Source: JAGLQQ01 sp043806135
GTDB taxonomy: Bacteria; Omnitrophota; Gorgyraeia; B26-G9
Direction of reading: 5' to 3'
Length of the DNA stretch: 64,000 bases
NCBI GenBank assembly: GCA_043806135.1
Contig: JAZDHG010000034.1
Span: 6,771 to 70,770, forward strand
Part shown: positions 1-8,042 of the stretch, in pieces
Position numbering within the stretch: position 1 is the first letter of the stretch
Layout of the letters: each line of letters starts with the position of its first letter
Program-made: the position numbers and the translations under genes
The notes under the pieces: model-generated
Databases searched by the model: none
What the model was told of the DNA's origin: nothing
Seen by the model: only the letters and a program-made list of their open reading frames with translations

Positions 1-762
1 TCTATATACATTATTCCCCAATCTAACCATATAAACTATAAAGGGGTGTTCATTGCTGATTGTAGTTAAATTCCCTGCCGTTACTTCTATTGTTGCTTTA
101 TAATTCCCATATTCTACAAACTCACCATTATTATCTTTACCATCCCAAGTAATGCTTTGCTCTCCTGCCAAAACCGGCAATGATTGCTCCCTGGTCACAA
201 TATCATTTGCATCTAATATTTTTAAAGCAACATTGCTCGGTGTAAATCCTTCAGCAGGTGAAATCGTATAATATATATTAAGCGGTAGAGCATCATCATC
301 AAGCTTATGTTGTATCTGGATGTTTTCGCTATCTCTTTGACCATCATTTTCTATCTCCGCACCAAAAAGGTAAACATTTGCTGTCCTTACTGTCCCTTCG
401 TGGAACACCGCAGTAAGTGTTACTTTATCCGGCTTATCACCCGCATGGTATACAGTCCAGCCAAATCCAGAACTATTGAGAATAAGAGTACTCTCTTCTA
501 AATATCCGGAATCCGGGCTTAAAGAAAGAGTTACCGGTTGCCCTTCCCAAGGCGCTCCGGAGCTAAGACGATAACTTACTAAGACATTAACTGTTGATTC
601 TCCATCAGATGGTAAAGTTGTGCTGTAAGCGCCATTTACTAAAAGCTCCGCACAAGCATAAAGATTAGCTGTCGTTAATACACACCCGATGAAAATAATT
701 AGACTTGCTAATAATTTAGTCTTTTTTATTGTTTTTATTATATTCTTTATCTTAAGCTTCAT
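1..762 (-). CDS. Secreted Ig-like (Big-1/FlgD-like) protein, 3' end outside window
   Basis: The frame is open from the ATG at 762 to the window edge, giving 254 residues with no stop. The start overlaps the end of the upstream TPR gene by 11 bases, so the two are probably translated together. A lysine-rich N-terminus and a hydrophobic stretch (about residues 15-36, ending near NLYACAE) look like a signal peptide. Residues 40-110 resemble an invasin-type Big-1 Ig domain (VNVLVSYRLSSG, PVTLSLSPDSG, then VTLTAVF). Residues 190-240 resemble a FlgD-type Ig domain (ITWDGKDNNGEFV, then YGNYKATIEV). It is probably an exported surface or adhesion protein. The function and the remaining C-terminus cannot be judged here. 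Confidence 0.75.
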   Translation of the reverse strand, partial: MKLKIKNIIKTIKKTKLLASLIIFIGCVLTTANLYACAELLVNGAYSTTLPSDGESTVNVLVSYRLSSGAPWEGQPVTLSLSPDSGYLEESTLILNSSGFGWTVYHAGDKPDKVTLTAVFHEGTVRTANVYLFGAEIENDGQRDSENIQIQHKLDDDALPLNIYYTISPAEGFTPSNVALKILDANDIVTREQSLPVLAGEQSITWDGKDNNGEFVEYGNYKATIEVTAGNLTTISNEHPFIVYMVRLGNNVYR

Positions 763-1513
763 TATCCTCTAAACGCTCTATAGCTTCAATTGCCGCCTCT
801 ATCCACCCCGATTTAGGATAAATTTTAATGATTTTCCGGTAGAGCTGTTTTGCTTGCTGAATCTGTCCTTTTTCTTCATGAATCCGAGCAATACTATAAG
901 TCGCACACGCTGGCCAATGCAGCAAATCTCCATGCTCATCTACTATCTTATTGTACCAGATAAAACATCCTTGTTGATCACTTTGCGCTTCGTGAATCTG
1001 GGCAATCATAAACTTATAGGAAGCGGTTAGTTCAGGAGTTATGTCCCAGCCAATGAGTTCTTGGTAAATGCTAATTGCTTCGAGACATTTTCCCTTTGGA
1101 AGTAATCTAGCTGCATCTTCTTCATATATTTTAGCTTTTGTCTTTAACGCGGCTTTATCATCCGGATTTTTGCTTAGTAATTCATTAGCTGCTTGTATCG
1201 CTTCTTCATTTTTACCCACCTTCAAAAAAGTCTGAGATAGCTTTCTTTTGGTCTTTCTCCTAGTTATTTCTGAAACACTGGGGTTGTGGATATATTCCTG
1301 ATAAGCCTGGGTAAGTTGGTCATATGCCTTTTTCATCTTCTCTTGATCACCTTCATGCATTGCAAGTCTTGCGTTAATGCTTAAGGCGCCTATTTTGTTT
1401 ATATGGAGTTTGGTTGCTTTTAGTTGCGAGTTCTGATAAGCATAACTGAGTAGCTGACAGAGAAAAAGTAAGGTTATGATAGCAATCGTAATCAATTTAG
1501 CTTTGCTTTTCAT
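752..1513 (-). CDS. Membrane-anchored TPR protein
   Basis: This 253-residue protein has one hydrophobic N-terminal segment (about residues 6-26), which is a signal anchor or uncleaved signal peptide. The rest is helical. TPR-like repeats are visible, for example KVGKNEEAIQAANELLSKNP around residues 100-120 and KGQIQQAKQLYRKIIKIYP near the C-terminus. No catalytic motif is visible, so a scaffold role in the periplasm or at the membrane is inferred. It is the middle gene of a three-gene operon: 28 bases after a second TPR gene and overlapping the secreted Ig-like gene. It may help assemble or export that protein, but this rests on gene order only. Confidence 0.75.
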   Translation of the reverse strand: MKSKAKLITIAIITLLFLCQLLSYAYQNSQLKATKLHINKIGALSINARLAMHEGDQEKMKKAYDQLTQAYQEYIHNPSVSEITRRKTKRKLSQTFLKVGKNEEAIQAANELLSKNPDDKAALKTKAKIYEEDAARLLPKGKCLEAISIYQELIGWDITPELTASYKFMIAQIHEAQSDQQGCFIWYNKIVDEHGDLLHWPACATYSIARIHEEKGQIQQAKQLYRKIIKIYPKSGWIEAAIEAIERLEDNEA

Positions 1514-1541
1514 AAGTATTATTTCCCTATTATTGATTAAG

Positions 1542-2411
1542 TTAAAAATCCTTCAATGGATCTTGAATTGCTACGCTTTGGCCTTCAGAAAGCAAACTGC
1601 TATCACCTGTCAGGACATAACGTTGATAACGGATAAAATCATCCGCTCGCTGACGATTGCCATCTAATATTTTAAAACTATTTACAATTGCATCAACAGT
1701 CCATTCTGCAAGCTCTGCTTCCTCATCAGGACAGTAGAGATAGGCTTGTTTATAAAAAGAAAGTGCTTGTGTTAATTTGGTCTCTTTTTTATCTTCAGAG
1801 ATATTGTTCTTTAAAGCTTCCTGAAAGCTAAGATTGCCACTTTCCCAATAAGCTTTAGCGATTTCCAGCTTTGCTTGCGGATAGTTGCCCCAAACTTTAC
1901 CATATTCAATAAAAGCTTTCTCGTTTTCACGCATTTGACTGAGTGTATAGCCGATCATCCGTTGGGCCTGGGCAGTTACTTCACACTTAGGATAGTCACT
2001 AATTACTTTTCGGAAATTAACAATAGCTTTATCATAATCATATATCCGATAAACATAGACCTGCCCTATTTCAAAGCGTGCTTTTGCACAGGCAAACCAA
2101 CAATCAGCATAATCTTGAATGAGTTCTTCAAAAACAGCTATCGCCGCTTCATTATCTCTTTGACTATAATAGTTGCATCCAATCCAATACTGAGCTTTTG
2201 CTAGAGCTTCGCGATTAGTCGCAGAATGGGCTTGGATAAAGCTTTGCAGCTCGTCTTTCTTATCCCATCCTCCTTCCCACCATTTTTCCGGAATGTCTTC
2301 AATTATTTCATCTAGAACAATTCTTGTAGCTTGAGCGTTTATGATTTTGAATGAGAATAACGCGATAAAGCTGAAAAATATAGCTAAAGTTATTAGATTC
2401 GCTCTTTTCAT
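1542..2411 (-). CDS. Exported TPR protein
   Basis: This 289-residue protein has an N-terminal signal-like segment (about residues 5-27). It is followed by tandem TPR/Sel1-like helices, for example YYSQRDNEAAIAVFEELIQDY and YDYDKAIVNFRKVISDYP. The pattern is of the BamD/YbgF tetratricopeptide kind, but no lipobox or named domain is clear. It is the first gene of the operon. A Shine-Dalgarno sequence GGAGTG lies 6 bases before the ATG, and a promoter lies about 50 bases upstream. The likely role is protein-protein interaction in the periplasm together with the next two genes. The substrate is unknown. Confidence 0.75.
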   Translation of the reverse strand: MKRANLITLAIFFSFIALFSFKIINAQATRIVLDEIIEDIPEKWWEGGWDKKDELQSFIQAHSATNREALAKAQYWIGCNYYSQRDNEAAIAVFEELIQDYADCWFACAKARFEIGQVYVYRIYDYDKAIVNFRKVISDYPKCEVTAQAQRMIGYTLSQMRENEKAFIEYGKVWGNYPQAKLEIAKAYWESGNLSFQEALKNNISEDKKETKLTQALSFYKQAYLYCPDEEAELAEWTVDAIVNSFKILDGNRQRADDFIRYQRYVLTGDSSLLSEGQSVAIQDPLKDF

Positions 2412-2461
2412 AGGTTCACTCCAATTTTTATTATTAAAAAGGCACCTTCCTACATATTATC

Positions 2462-2491
2462 AATATATAATTGTAATTATCAGAATGTCAA
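2462..2491 (-). promoter_or_regulatory. Sigma-70-like promoter for the TPR/Ig operon
   Basis: On the minus strand, TTGACA (2491-2486) is followed after 18 bases by TATATT (2467-2462). The predicted start of transcription is near 2455, about 45 bases before the ATG at 2411. The -35 box lies just beyond the stop codon of the upstream glycosyltransferase gene. Confidence 0.6.
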
Positions 2492-2496
2492 GCAAA

Positions 2497-4215
2497 TTAG
2501 AGGAAAGAAAGGCCTATGATTAAAATAATCAAGAGAAAGAGAATAAACGGCAAAATGATAATAAGATAAATTCCCGGGGTTTCCCATTTGAATCTATAAA
2601 GCAATGGGTTCGCAATTAAGGCAACCGCTATGGGAAATAACCAAATGTTTGATGTTTGAAAAACACTTAAAATTAGGCTAATTCCTACTAATGCTTCAAA
2701 AATACTAAAACGATCAATCTTGATCGGAATAAACAAAGTTTGTTTAGAAAGCTGATATTCCTTTATGCCGCTTACATAAAAAACCCTTTTTAGAGGCAAA
2801 ATACTCAAAAGTATTACTCTGACAAAAAAAATAATTGTGCTAAAACAAATAAAGGTGTATTGAGCCATGAAGTTAAACATCTTTATTGGCTTTTTATACC
2901 ATTCGATCACGGCAAAAGCCAGATCAGAAAATGCGTAAAACAACATAGCAATAAAAAATTCAAACGCCCAGCTGGTATAGATGTTCTGCCCCATTTGATA
3001 TGATCCGGAGAAAAACAAGGGTATGCTTTCAAGAAGCGGGATAGGCATAGTGTTTAAGGGTAAGTATAGATTGAAATATTTTGTTGTTAGAGGAAGCGCG
3101 ATAGAGACAATAAAAAGAAAGAGAATAAACGGTAAACCAAAAAGAAGCCTACCGGCAAAAAGAGGGATATCTACTTTTTCAATCCAGGTAGCATGTTTTG
3201 AAAATAAGAGCTTCAGATAGTATTTCAAAAAATAAGCTGCTGTACCGCTAATCCAGCGTTCTCCCCTTTTTCGATATTTATGGTAATCTTCAGGAAAATC
3301 TTCATAGCAAATCACATCTTTAACAAAAAACCCGCGATATCCAAGTCTAAGAGCTTCTGAGGTAAAAATAAAATCTTCAGTAATTGAATCCGGAAAACCA
3401 CCCACCTGCTTCCAAACATTCATTCGAATGATTCCACCATGGCCATAAAACAATACATAGCCGTATTTATTTTTTGCTGGAACAAAATATTTATAATGAA
3501 GCCTGGTTTGATGCTTTAGATATTCGCTAAAGATAAAACCTTGTTTAGGGTTAGTCTGTTGCTGGGACTGAATAAACCCAATGTTTTCATCTAAAGAAAA
3601 ATAAGGGATCAAGCGCGTGAGAAAATCTTGAGGTAAAATCCCATCCGCATCTGAGATAGCAAAGTACTCGAATTCATCCGCAATCTGCTTTAAGCCATAA
3701 TTTAGATTTCCCGCTTTAAAGCCTGTTTTATTTTTGCGCCTGATAAGGTTAACAGTTTTATGATCACTTACAAAATTATCAATTTTCAGTTTGTTTTTAT
3801 CATCGGTGCTGTCATCTAAAATATAGACTTTGAAATTAGGGTAATCTTGCCCCAGGCAGCTTAAGATTGCTACTTCTTTGAAATCATCTTTGGTGGGATA
3901 AAGGATAACAACCTTCGGTGCTGAAGGTGATAAATGAAAAGATTTGGGTAAATCTTGAGCAATAAATCGAGAAAAGACCGCGAGAACAATTTGATAGATA
4001 CCTATTAGCCAAAAAATATTCACACAGATGATTAAACCAGTAACAGACAACCATGCAAGGAGGGGTTCTCCTCTTCTTACTTCTGCAAATATCTTCGGAT
4101 CAAAATATAAGATAAGAAGCAGCCAAAGCCCAAAAACTATCACAAACATGAAATTGTCTTTGGCTAGTACCTGTTTATTAGGTTCTTCTGGCATTAGCTT
4201 GGTTTTTCTATTCAC
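2497..4215 (-). CDS. Membrane glycosyltransferase family 2, cellulose-synthase-like
   Basis: This is a processive-type GT2 enzyme of 572 residues that probably polymerises or transfers sugars at the inner membrane. Two N-terminal membrane segments precede the catalytic domain. The D,D,D,QxxRW-type signature is readable: an Asp in LDDSTDD (about 136), DADG (about 189), TEDF (about 279) and RGERW (about 318). The usual Gln of QxxRW is Arg here. About six membrane segments follow. No PilZ domain is attached and no BcsB-like partner is adjacent, so true cellulose synthesis is not supported. A mannan- or glucan-synthase-like role is equally possible. It reads toward the TPR operon but is separated from it by that operon's own promoter. 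Confidence 0.85.
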   Translation of the reverse strand: MNRKTKLMPEEPNKQVLAKDNFMFVIVFGLWLLLILYFDPKIFAEVRRGEPLLAWLSVTGLIICVNIFWLIGIYQIVLAVFSRFIAQDLPKSFHLSPSAPKVVILYPTKDDFKEVAILSCLGQDYPNFKVYILDDSTDDKNKLKIDNFVSDHKTVNLIRRKNKTGFKAGNLNYGLKQIADEFEYFAISDADGILPQDFLTRLIPYFSLDENIGFIQSQQQTNPKQGFIFSEYLKHQTRLHYKYFVPAKNKYGYVLFYGHGGIIRMNVWKQVGGFPDSITEDFIFTSEALRLGYRGFFVKDVICYEDFPEDYHKYRKRGERWISGTAAYFLKYYLKLLFSKHATWIEKVDIPLFAGRLLFGLPFILFLFIVSIALPLTTKYFNLYLPLNTMPIPLLESIPLFFSGSYQMGQNIYTSWAFEFFIAMLFYAFSDLAFAVIEWYKKPIKMFNFMAQYTFICFSTIIFFVRVILLSILPLKRVFYVSGIKEYQLSKQTLFIPIKIDRFSIFEALVGISLILSVFQTSNIWLFPIAVALIANPLLYRFKWETPGIYLIIILPFILFLLIILIIGLSFL

Positions 4216-4383
4216 TTCTTAAATTTTTCATATCCTTCGTAGTAGTTCGATACAAATAATGTATTTTTTAAAATTAAGAGTATCTAAGAAACATCCCCGA
4301 ACGACTACAAACAAAAAGTTGGAAGAAAAAACTAAAATTTTCCAGGATAATCATTAACGATTGAATCCTTTTAGACTCTTAGA

Positions 4384-4932
4384 CTACAAAACAGTCTTGA
4401 TGTCTTCTAAATTAGGCAAATTGGCGTCTTTTTCAGATAGAATAGGGTCTTTGATCGGCCATTTGATATTTATATGCGGATCACACCAGAGAATACCTTT
4501 GTCATGCTCAGGTGAATATTCATCACTGCATTGATAAACAACATCGGCCTTGTCAGAGAGTACACAAAAACCGTGCGCAAATCCTTCCGGGATATAAAGC
4601 ATTTTGCGGTTCTCACTTGAAAGCACCTCTCCTACCCATGTGCCGTAATTTGCCGACCCCTTACGCAGATCAACAGCAACATCAAAGATCTCCCCGGCAA
4701 TTACATTGACCAGCTTTGCCTGCGCCTTAGGGCTGCTTTGAAAATGCAGGCCCCGTAGAACATGCTTTTTTGAAGAAGAGTGATTTACCTGCACAAAAGG
4801 TTTGTTAAGCCCGTATCGGCCAAAAGCTGATACTTTAAAAAGCTCTATGAACTCACCGCGTTCATCAGCAAAAACATCCGGAGTGATCAGGATCATTTCA
4901 GGAATATCGAGCTTTTTAAAATTAAACGCCAT
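4384..4932 (-). CDS. rfbC: dTDP-4-dehydrorhamnose 3,5-epimerase
   Basis: This cupin-fold enzyme converts dTDP-4-dehydro-6-deoxyglucose to dTDP-4-dehydrorhamnose in dTDP-L-rhamnose synthesis. At 182 residues it has the usual length. Family features are readable: FADERGEF near the N-terminus, VNHSSSKKHVLRGLHFQ with the catalytic-region His, VNVIAGEIFDVAVDLRKGS, and the PEGFAHGF loop. It starts one base after the stop of rfbA, so the two are co-transcribed. The genes for the other two steps (rfbB, rfbD) are not in this window and must lie elsewhere if the pathway is complete. Confidence 0.95.
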   Translation of the reverse strand: MAFNFKKLDIPEMILITPDVFADERGEFIELFKVSAFGRYGLNKPFVQVNHSSSKKHVLRGLHFQSSPKAQAKLVNVIAGEIFDVAVDLRKGSANYGTWVGEVLSSENRKMLYIPEGFAHGFCVLSDKADVVYQCSDEYSPEHDKGILWCDPHINIKWPIKDPILSEKDANLPNLEDIKTVL

Positions 4933-4933
4933 T

Positions 4934-5800
4934 CTATTGTTCCCCAGCGATCTTTCGCAGATATTCAGAGTAGCTTGTTTTCATCTGGCCGGCAAGTTTT
5001 AATAACTGCTCTTTTGTTATATACCCTTTTTTGTAAGCTATCTCTTCCAAACACCCGATCTTTAAACCCTGCCTGTCTTCAATGGTCTTGATAAAAATAG
5101 AGGCGTCAATAAGAGAATCATAAGTTCCTGTGTCCAGCCATGCATACCCCTGCTTTAATAGCCTTACCTTCAGCTTTTTATCCTTTAAATAGACATTATT
5201 AAGGTCTGTGATCTCAAGCTCTCCCCTGGCTGAGGGCTTGATGTTTTTAGCGATCTGCACAACCTTATTATCATAAAAATATAATCCGGTGATCGCCCAA
5301 TGAGACCTGGGATTTTTTGGTTTTTCGACTATAGATACCGCATTATTGTCATTGTCAAATTCAATTACACCGTATCTCTGCGGGTCTTTTACATAGTATC
5401 CAAAAACGCAGGCACCAGTTTCCTGCTCAACCGCCTTCTTGAGCTCATATTCCAGTCCTGCACCGAAAAAGATATTATCTCCTAAAACCAGGCAGACCTT
5501 GTCATGAGCGATAAAATCCTCTCCGATAATGAACGCTTCTGCTATGCCGCGGGGTTTATCCTGCTCGGCATATTGCACTTTAAGTCCAAAATCACTTCCA
5601 TCACCGAATAAAGCTTTAAACTGACCCAGCGCCTCCGGGGTGGAGATTATAAGCACCTCGGTTATGCCTGCCTGCATCAGCACGGAAAGAGGATAATATA
5701 TCATCGGCTTGTCGTAAACCGGCAATAGCTGCTTGCAGACACCTTTTGTTATCGGATATAACCTGGTCGCCTTGCCTCCGGCTAAAATAATACCTTTCAT
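4934..5800 (-). CDS. rfbA: Glucose-1-phosphate thymidylyltransferase
   Basis: This enzyme makes dTDP-glucose from glucose-1-phosphate and dTTP, the first step of dTDP-rhamnose synthesis. The signature MKGIILAGGKATRLYPIT opens the protein, and GDNIFFG and VEKPKNPRSHWAITGLYFYD follow. I chose the ATG at 5800 because it begins this motif and has GGGAG eight bases upstream. An in-frame start at 5830 would add ten unrelated residues that overlap the hairpin of the neighbouring mobile unit. The protein has 289 residues, which is normal. It forms an operon with rfbC. Confidence 0.95.
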   Translation of the reverse strand: MKGIILAGGKATRLYPITKGVCKQLLPVYDKPMIYYPLSVLMQAGITEVLIISTPEALGQFKALFGDGSDFGLKVQYAEQDKPRGIAEAFIIGEDFIAHDKVCLVLGDNIFFGAGLEYELKKAVEQETGACVFGYYVKDPQRYGVIEFDNDNNAVSIVEKPKNPRSHWAITGLYFYDNKVVQIAKNIKPSARGELEITDLNNVYLKDKKLKVRLLKQGYAWLDTGTYDSLIDASIFIKTIEDRQGLKIGCLEEIAYKKGYITKEQLLKLAGQMKTSYSEYLRKIAGEQ

Positions 5801-5818
5801 TATTGCTCCCTTTCCACA

Positions 5819-6318
5819 GGTATAATCCACAAATATTATCTGGATTATACCTGATTACAACGATTAATATTAGATTGCAACGATTAAACCATTAATCTCC
5901 GCACTTGACAGCTTTTATTGCCAAAATTTATTAATAGCCCAACCTTATATCCTGACACCTTTAGATACGATATAACTTGCAATTCAAATACAGCAGGCAC
6001 CTTACCTGATAGGGCTTTAATTTCAGTTACAATTTTGTCTTCCACAACTAAATCCATCCTCAATTTACCGATATTTTCTTTCTGAAACAAAATATCAAAA
6101 CTTTTCTCAGTTTGATAGCTTAGACCATTCTCTTTTAAGGTTATTTTAAAAGCGTTATGGTATATTCTCTCATTGAATCCAGGACCAAGTTTACTATGCA
6201 CCTTATAAGCGCAGGCGATTATTTTATCAGTTAAAGGATCTCTTTCCTTAATCACTGTAATCTCCTCTTGAATCTACGCAATCACGCCATCCTCCTGCAC
6301 TTTTTTTTATAGGATGGC
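5819..6318. mobile_element. GxxExxY unit with hairpin ends (intact copy)
   Basis: This 500-base block carries a single GxxExxY gene between two hairpins. The left hairpin is GGTATAATCC (5819-5828), a 13-base loop, then GGATTATACC (5842-5851). The right hairpin is GCCATCCT (6286-6293), a 17-base loop, then AGGATGGC (6311-6318). Two 20-base units beginning GATTACAACGATTAA and GATTGCAACGATTAA (about 5853-5890) lie next to the left hairpin. A decayed copy with the same architecture lies at 33514-33892. That second copy is what sets the limits given here. Mobility is inferred, since no transposase is encoded. Confidence 0.55.
5884..6255 (-). CDS. GxxExxY family protein
   Basis: This 123-residue protein carries the family signature as GFNERIY (about residues 26-32), preceded by KIIACAYKVHSKLGPG. 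It has a conserved core with RMDLVVEDKIVTEIKA, which looks like the D...E.K arrangement of PD-(D/E)XK nuclease folds. The biochemical role of the family is not established. Genes of this family occur dispersed and repeated in many environmental genomes. Here the gene is bracketed by hairpins, and a broken second copy lies 28 kb away, which suggests it travels as a unit. It reads toward rfbA, with the rfbA start 84 bases beyond its stop. Confidence 0.9.
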   Translation of the reverse strand: MIKERDPLTDKIIACAYKVHSKLGPGFNERIYHNAFKITLKENGLSYQTEKSFDILFQKENIGKLRMDLVVEDKIVTEIKALSGKVPAVFELQVISYLKVSGYKVGLLINFGNKSCQVRRLMV

Positions 6319-6364
6319 TTATTTCACTTACTGTCTTTTACCACTTCGCCTTTAAACAATTTAT

Positions 6365-7693
6365 CTATGCTTTTTGTCCCGCTTTGAGAATTGTTTTTAA
6401 TGAATGATGAATTTTATCAAATAAGCCGTCACGGATGGCAGATGCCACAGCCGGGGTGTTAACCAGCACTTCAGCTGTTACCCCAAGCTTTCCATCATTA
6501 TCCTTAAGCGGTATTAATTTTTGAAAGATTACCCCTCGTAAGCACTCGCTAAGGACTTTTCTCATATAATAATGTCTTTCTGTTGCAAACATATTGATTA
6601 TTTTATCTAATACCCCGACCACACCGGAACTTGAAATAACAACATATACAAGTTTTCCGCAAGCAGATGCATCAATAGCCAGATTAATAGTTTCTTCATC
6701 AGGGATATCGCTGAGCACCAGTACATCAACATCCTGCTGCATGGCCTGCTTTATCCCGCTGACAAATGATTCTGTATCTATGCCGACCTCTCTTTGTTTG
6801 ATAACACTGTTCTTTACCGGGAATACATACTCGATCGGGTTCTGAAAAGTTAAAATAACACTAGAGCGCTCGCTGTTGATCTTTTCAATAAGCGCAGCGC
6901 AGGTGGTTGTCTTGCCGCAGCCTGCCGGGCCTGTGATCACCACTAATCCCGGTTTATTATCAGCAAAAGAAGACACAATATCAGGTAATTTTAAATCTTC
7001 AAGAGTCGGGATCGGAACAGTTATAAGATGAAATGCGGCCTCAATAGCGCCTTGCTGCATATGCACGTTTAGCCGGAAACGATAAGTACCGGCTACCGTG
7101 ACAATGGTAACCGCAGTATTAAGTTCGTGTTCAACGCTTATTTTATTTGTCTGGTCTTCTGTGAGCAGGCTGAAAACCATTCTTTTAATTGCCTGCCTAT
7201 CTAAAGCATCGTATTTCATTGCCTGCAGCTGCCCTGCCTTGCGAAGCATGGGAGGATGCTCTATAGACAGATGAACATCGGTAGCCTGCTCATACATAGC
7301 CAGCTGCAGCAGGCCGATAATGTCTACCTGTTCGATCTCAACCTGAAGTTTCTGGCGGTCTGTTCTCTTGATATCAGTAATAGCAGCAGCAACCCCGTAC
7401 ACTTCTCCGGCCTTGATCTCAGCCGCCCGAACAATACGTGCTTTCATAACTATCGGTACTTCGAAAAAAGGAATTTTCAGATTTACTTCCAGCTCAGTAT
7501 TCAAGCTCATCGGATGAAAGGATTCAAAACATACACCCGCAGCGCTCAGGTTTTTCGTTACAGTGGAGTTCCAGGCACGGGATGCGCCCTCTTCATGCAA
7601 TACCCTATACTGCATAGACAGCTGCGCTCTTACCCTGGCAAACTGCCTTCTATTCAAGCCCTCCTCAAACTGATTTTTGACTTTACTATCCAT
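6365..7693 (-). CDS. PilZ domain fused to a PilT-like ATPase with altered active site
   Basis: The 442-residue protein begins with a PilZ domain (about residues 10-120). Both c-di-GMP contact motifs are present: RQFAR (RxxxR) near residue 16 and NLSAAG (NxSxxG) near 48. A PilT/GspE-type ATPase follows: TDVHLS with PPMLRKAG, Walker A GPAGCGKTTT near 255, and the QREVG arginine region. The Walker B/Asp-box segment reads VLVLSDIPDEET where PilT has GEMRD. The stretch that normally holds the His box TLHT reads VVISSS. It may be a weak or inactive ATPase, or a c-di-GMP-controlled regulator of a pilus motor. It lies four bases beyond the Ogt-like gene's stop. Confidence 0.85.
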   Translation of the reverse strand: MDSKVKNQFEEGLNRRQFARVRAQLSMQYRVLHEEGASRAWNSTVTKNLSAAGVCFESFHPMSLNTELEVNLKIPFFEVPIVMKARIVRAAEIKAGEVYGVAAAITDIKRTDRQKLQVEIEQVDIIGLLQLAMYEQATDVHLSIEHPPMLRKAGQLQAMKYDALDRQAIKRMVFSLLTEDQTNKISVEHELNTAVTIVTVAGTYRFRLNVHMQQGAIEAAFHLITVPIPTLEDLKLPDIVSSFADNKPGLVVITGPAGCGKTTTCAALIEKINSERSSVILTFQNPIEYVFPVKNSVIKQREVGIDTESFVSGIKQAMQQDVDVLVLSDIPDEETINLAIDASACGKLVYVVISSSGVVGVLDKIINMFATERHYYMRKVLSECLRGVIFQKLIPLKDNDGKLGVTAEVLVNTPAVASAIRDGLFDKIHHSLKTILKAGQKA

Positions 7694-7697
7694 TTTT

Positions 7698-8042
7698 TTA
7701 TTTTCCTTTTCCCTTTTTTACCCCGCAAAAATTCTTTTCAAATTTAAGCAGCTCGTTTTTGAGCTTTACCCCCAGAGCATATCCCCCTATTTTCCCACTT
7801 GATGCAACCACCCGATGACAAGGTATCAAAAGAGGCAATGGATTTTTCTTGAGAGCCGTTCCTACAGCCCGCTGGGCATTCGGACGGCCGATACGTTCTG
7901 CTATCCACTTATATGTTCTGGTCTCACCCGGTTTAATTTCACAGGCCGCTTTTAAGACATCTTTTTGAAAAGGTGTAAATCCCTTCATTATAATATCAAT
8001 ACTTGTTCCAATGTTCAATGATATTTTTTGCTGTTCTTTCAT
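7698..8042 (-). CDS. Ogt/MGMT-type DNA repair protein
   Basis: This is a short protein of the O6-alkylguanine-DNA alkyltransferase C-terminal domain. It carries the methyl-acceptor Cys in LIPCHRVV and the recognition-helix region GRPNAQRAVGTALKKNP. It removes alkyl groups from DNA bases by transferring them to that Cys. At 114 residues it lacks the N-terminal domain of full Ogt, so it may be a minimal alkyltransferase. The ATG at 8042 has AAGGGGAT upstream and overlaps uvrC by 47 bases. An internal ATG at 7988 would start at MKGFTPFQ, just beyond the uvrC stop, and fits the domain edge as well. It is in a repair pair with uvrC. Confidence 0.85.
   Translation of the reverse strand: MKEQQKISLNIGTSIDIIMKGFTPFQKDVLKAACEIKPGETRTYKWIAERIGRPNAQRAVGTALKKNPLPLLIPCHRVVASSGKIGGYALGVKLKNELLKFEKNFCGVKKGKGK

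Noticed and set aside
2497..4215. True cellulose synthase
   Set aside because: No BcsB-like partner or PilZ tail, and the QxxRW Gln is replaced.
4384..5800. Complete dTDP-rhamnose pathway
   Set aside because: Only rfbA and rfbC are here; rfbB and rfbD are absent from the window.
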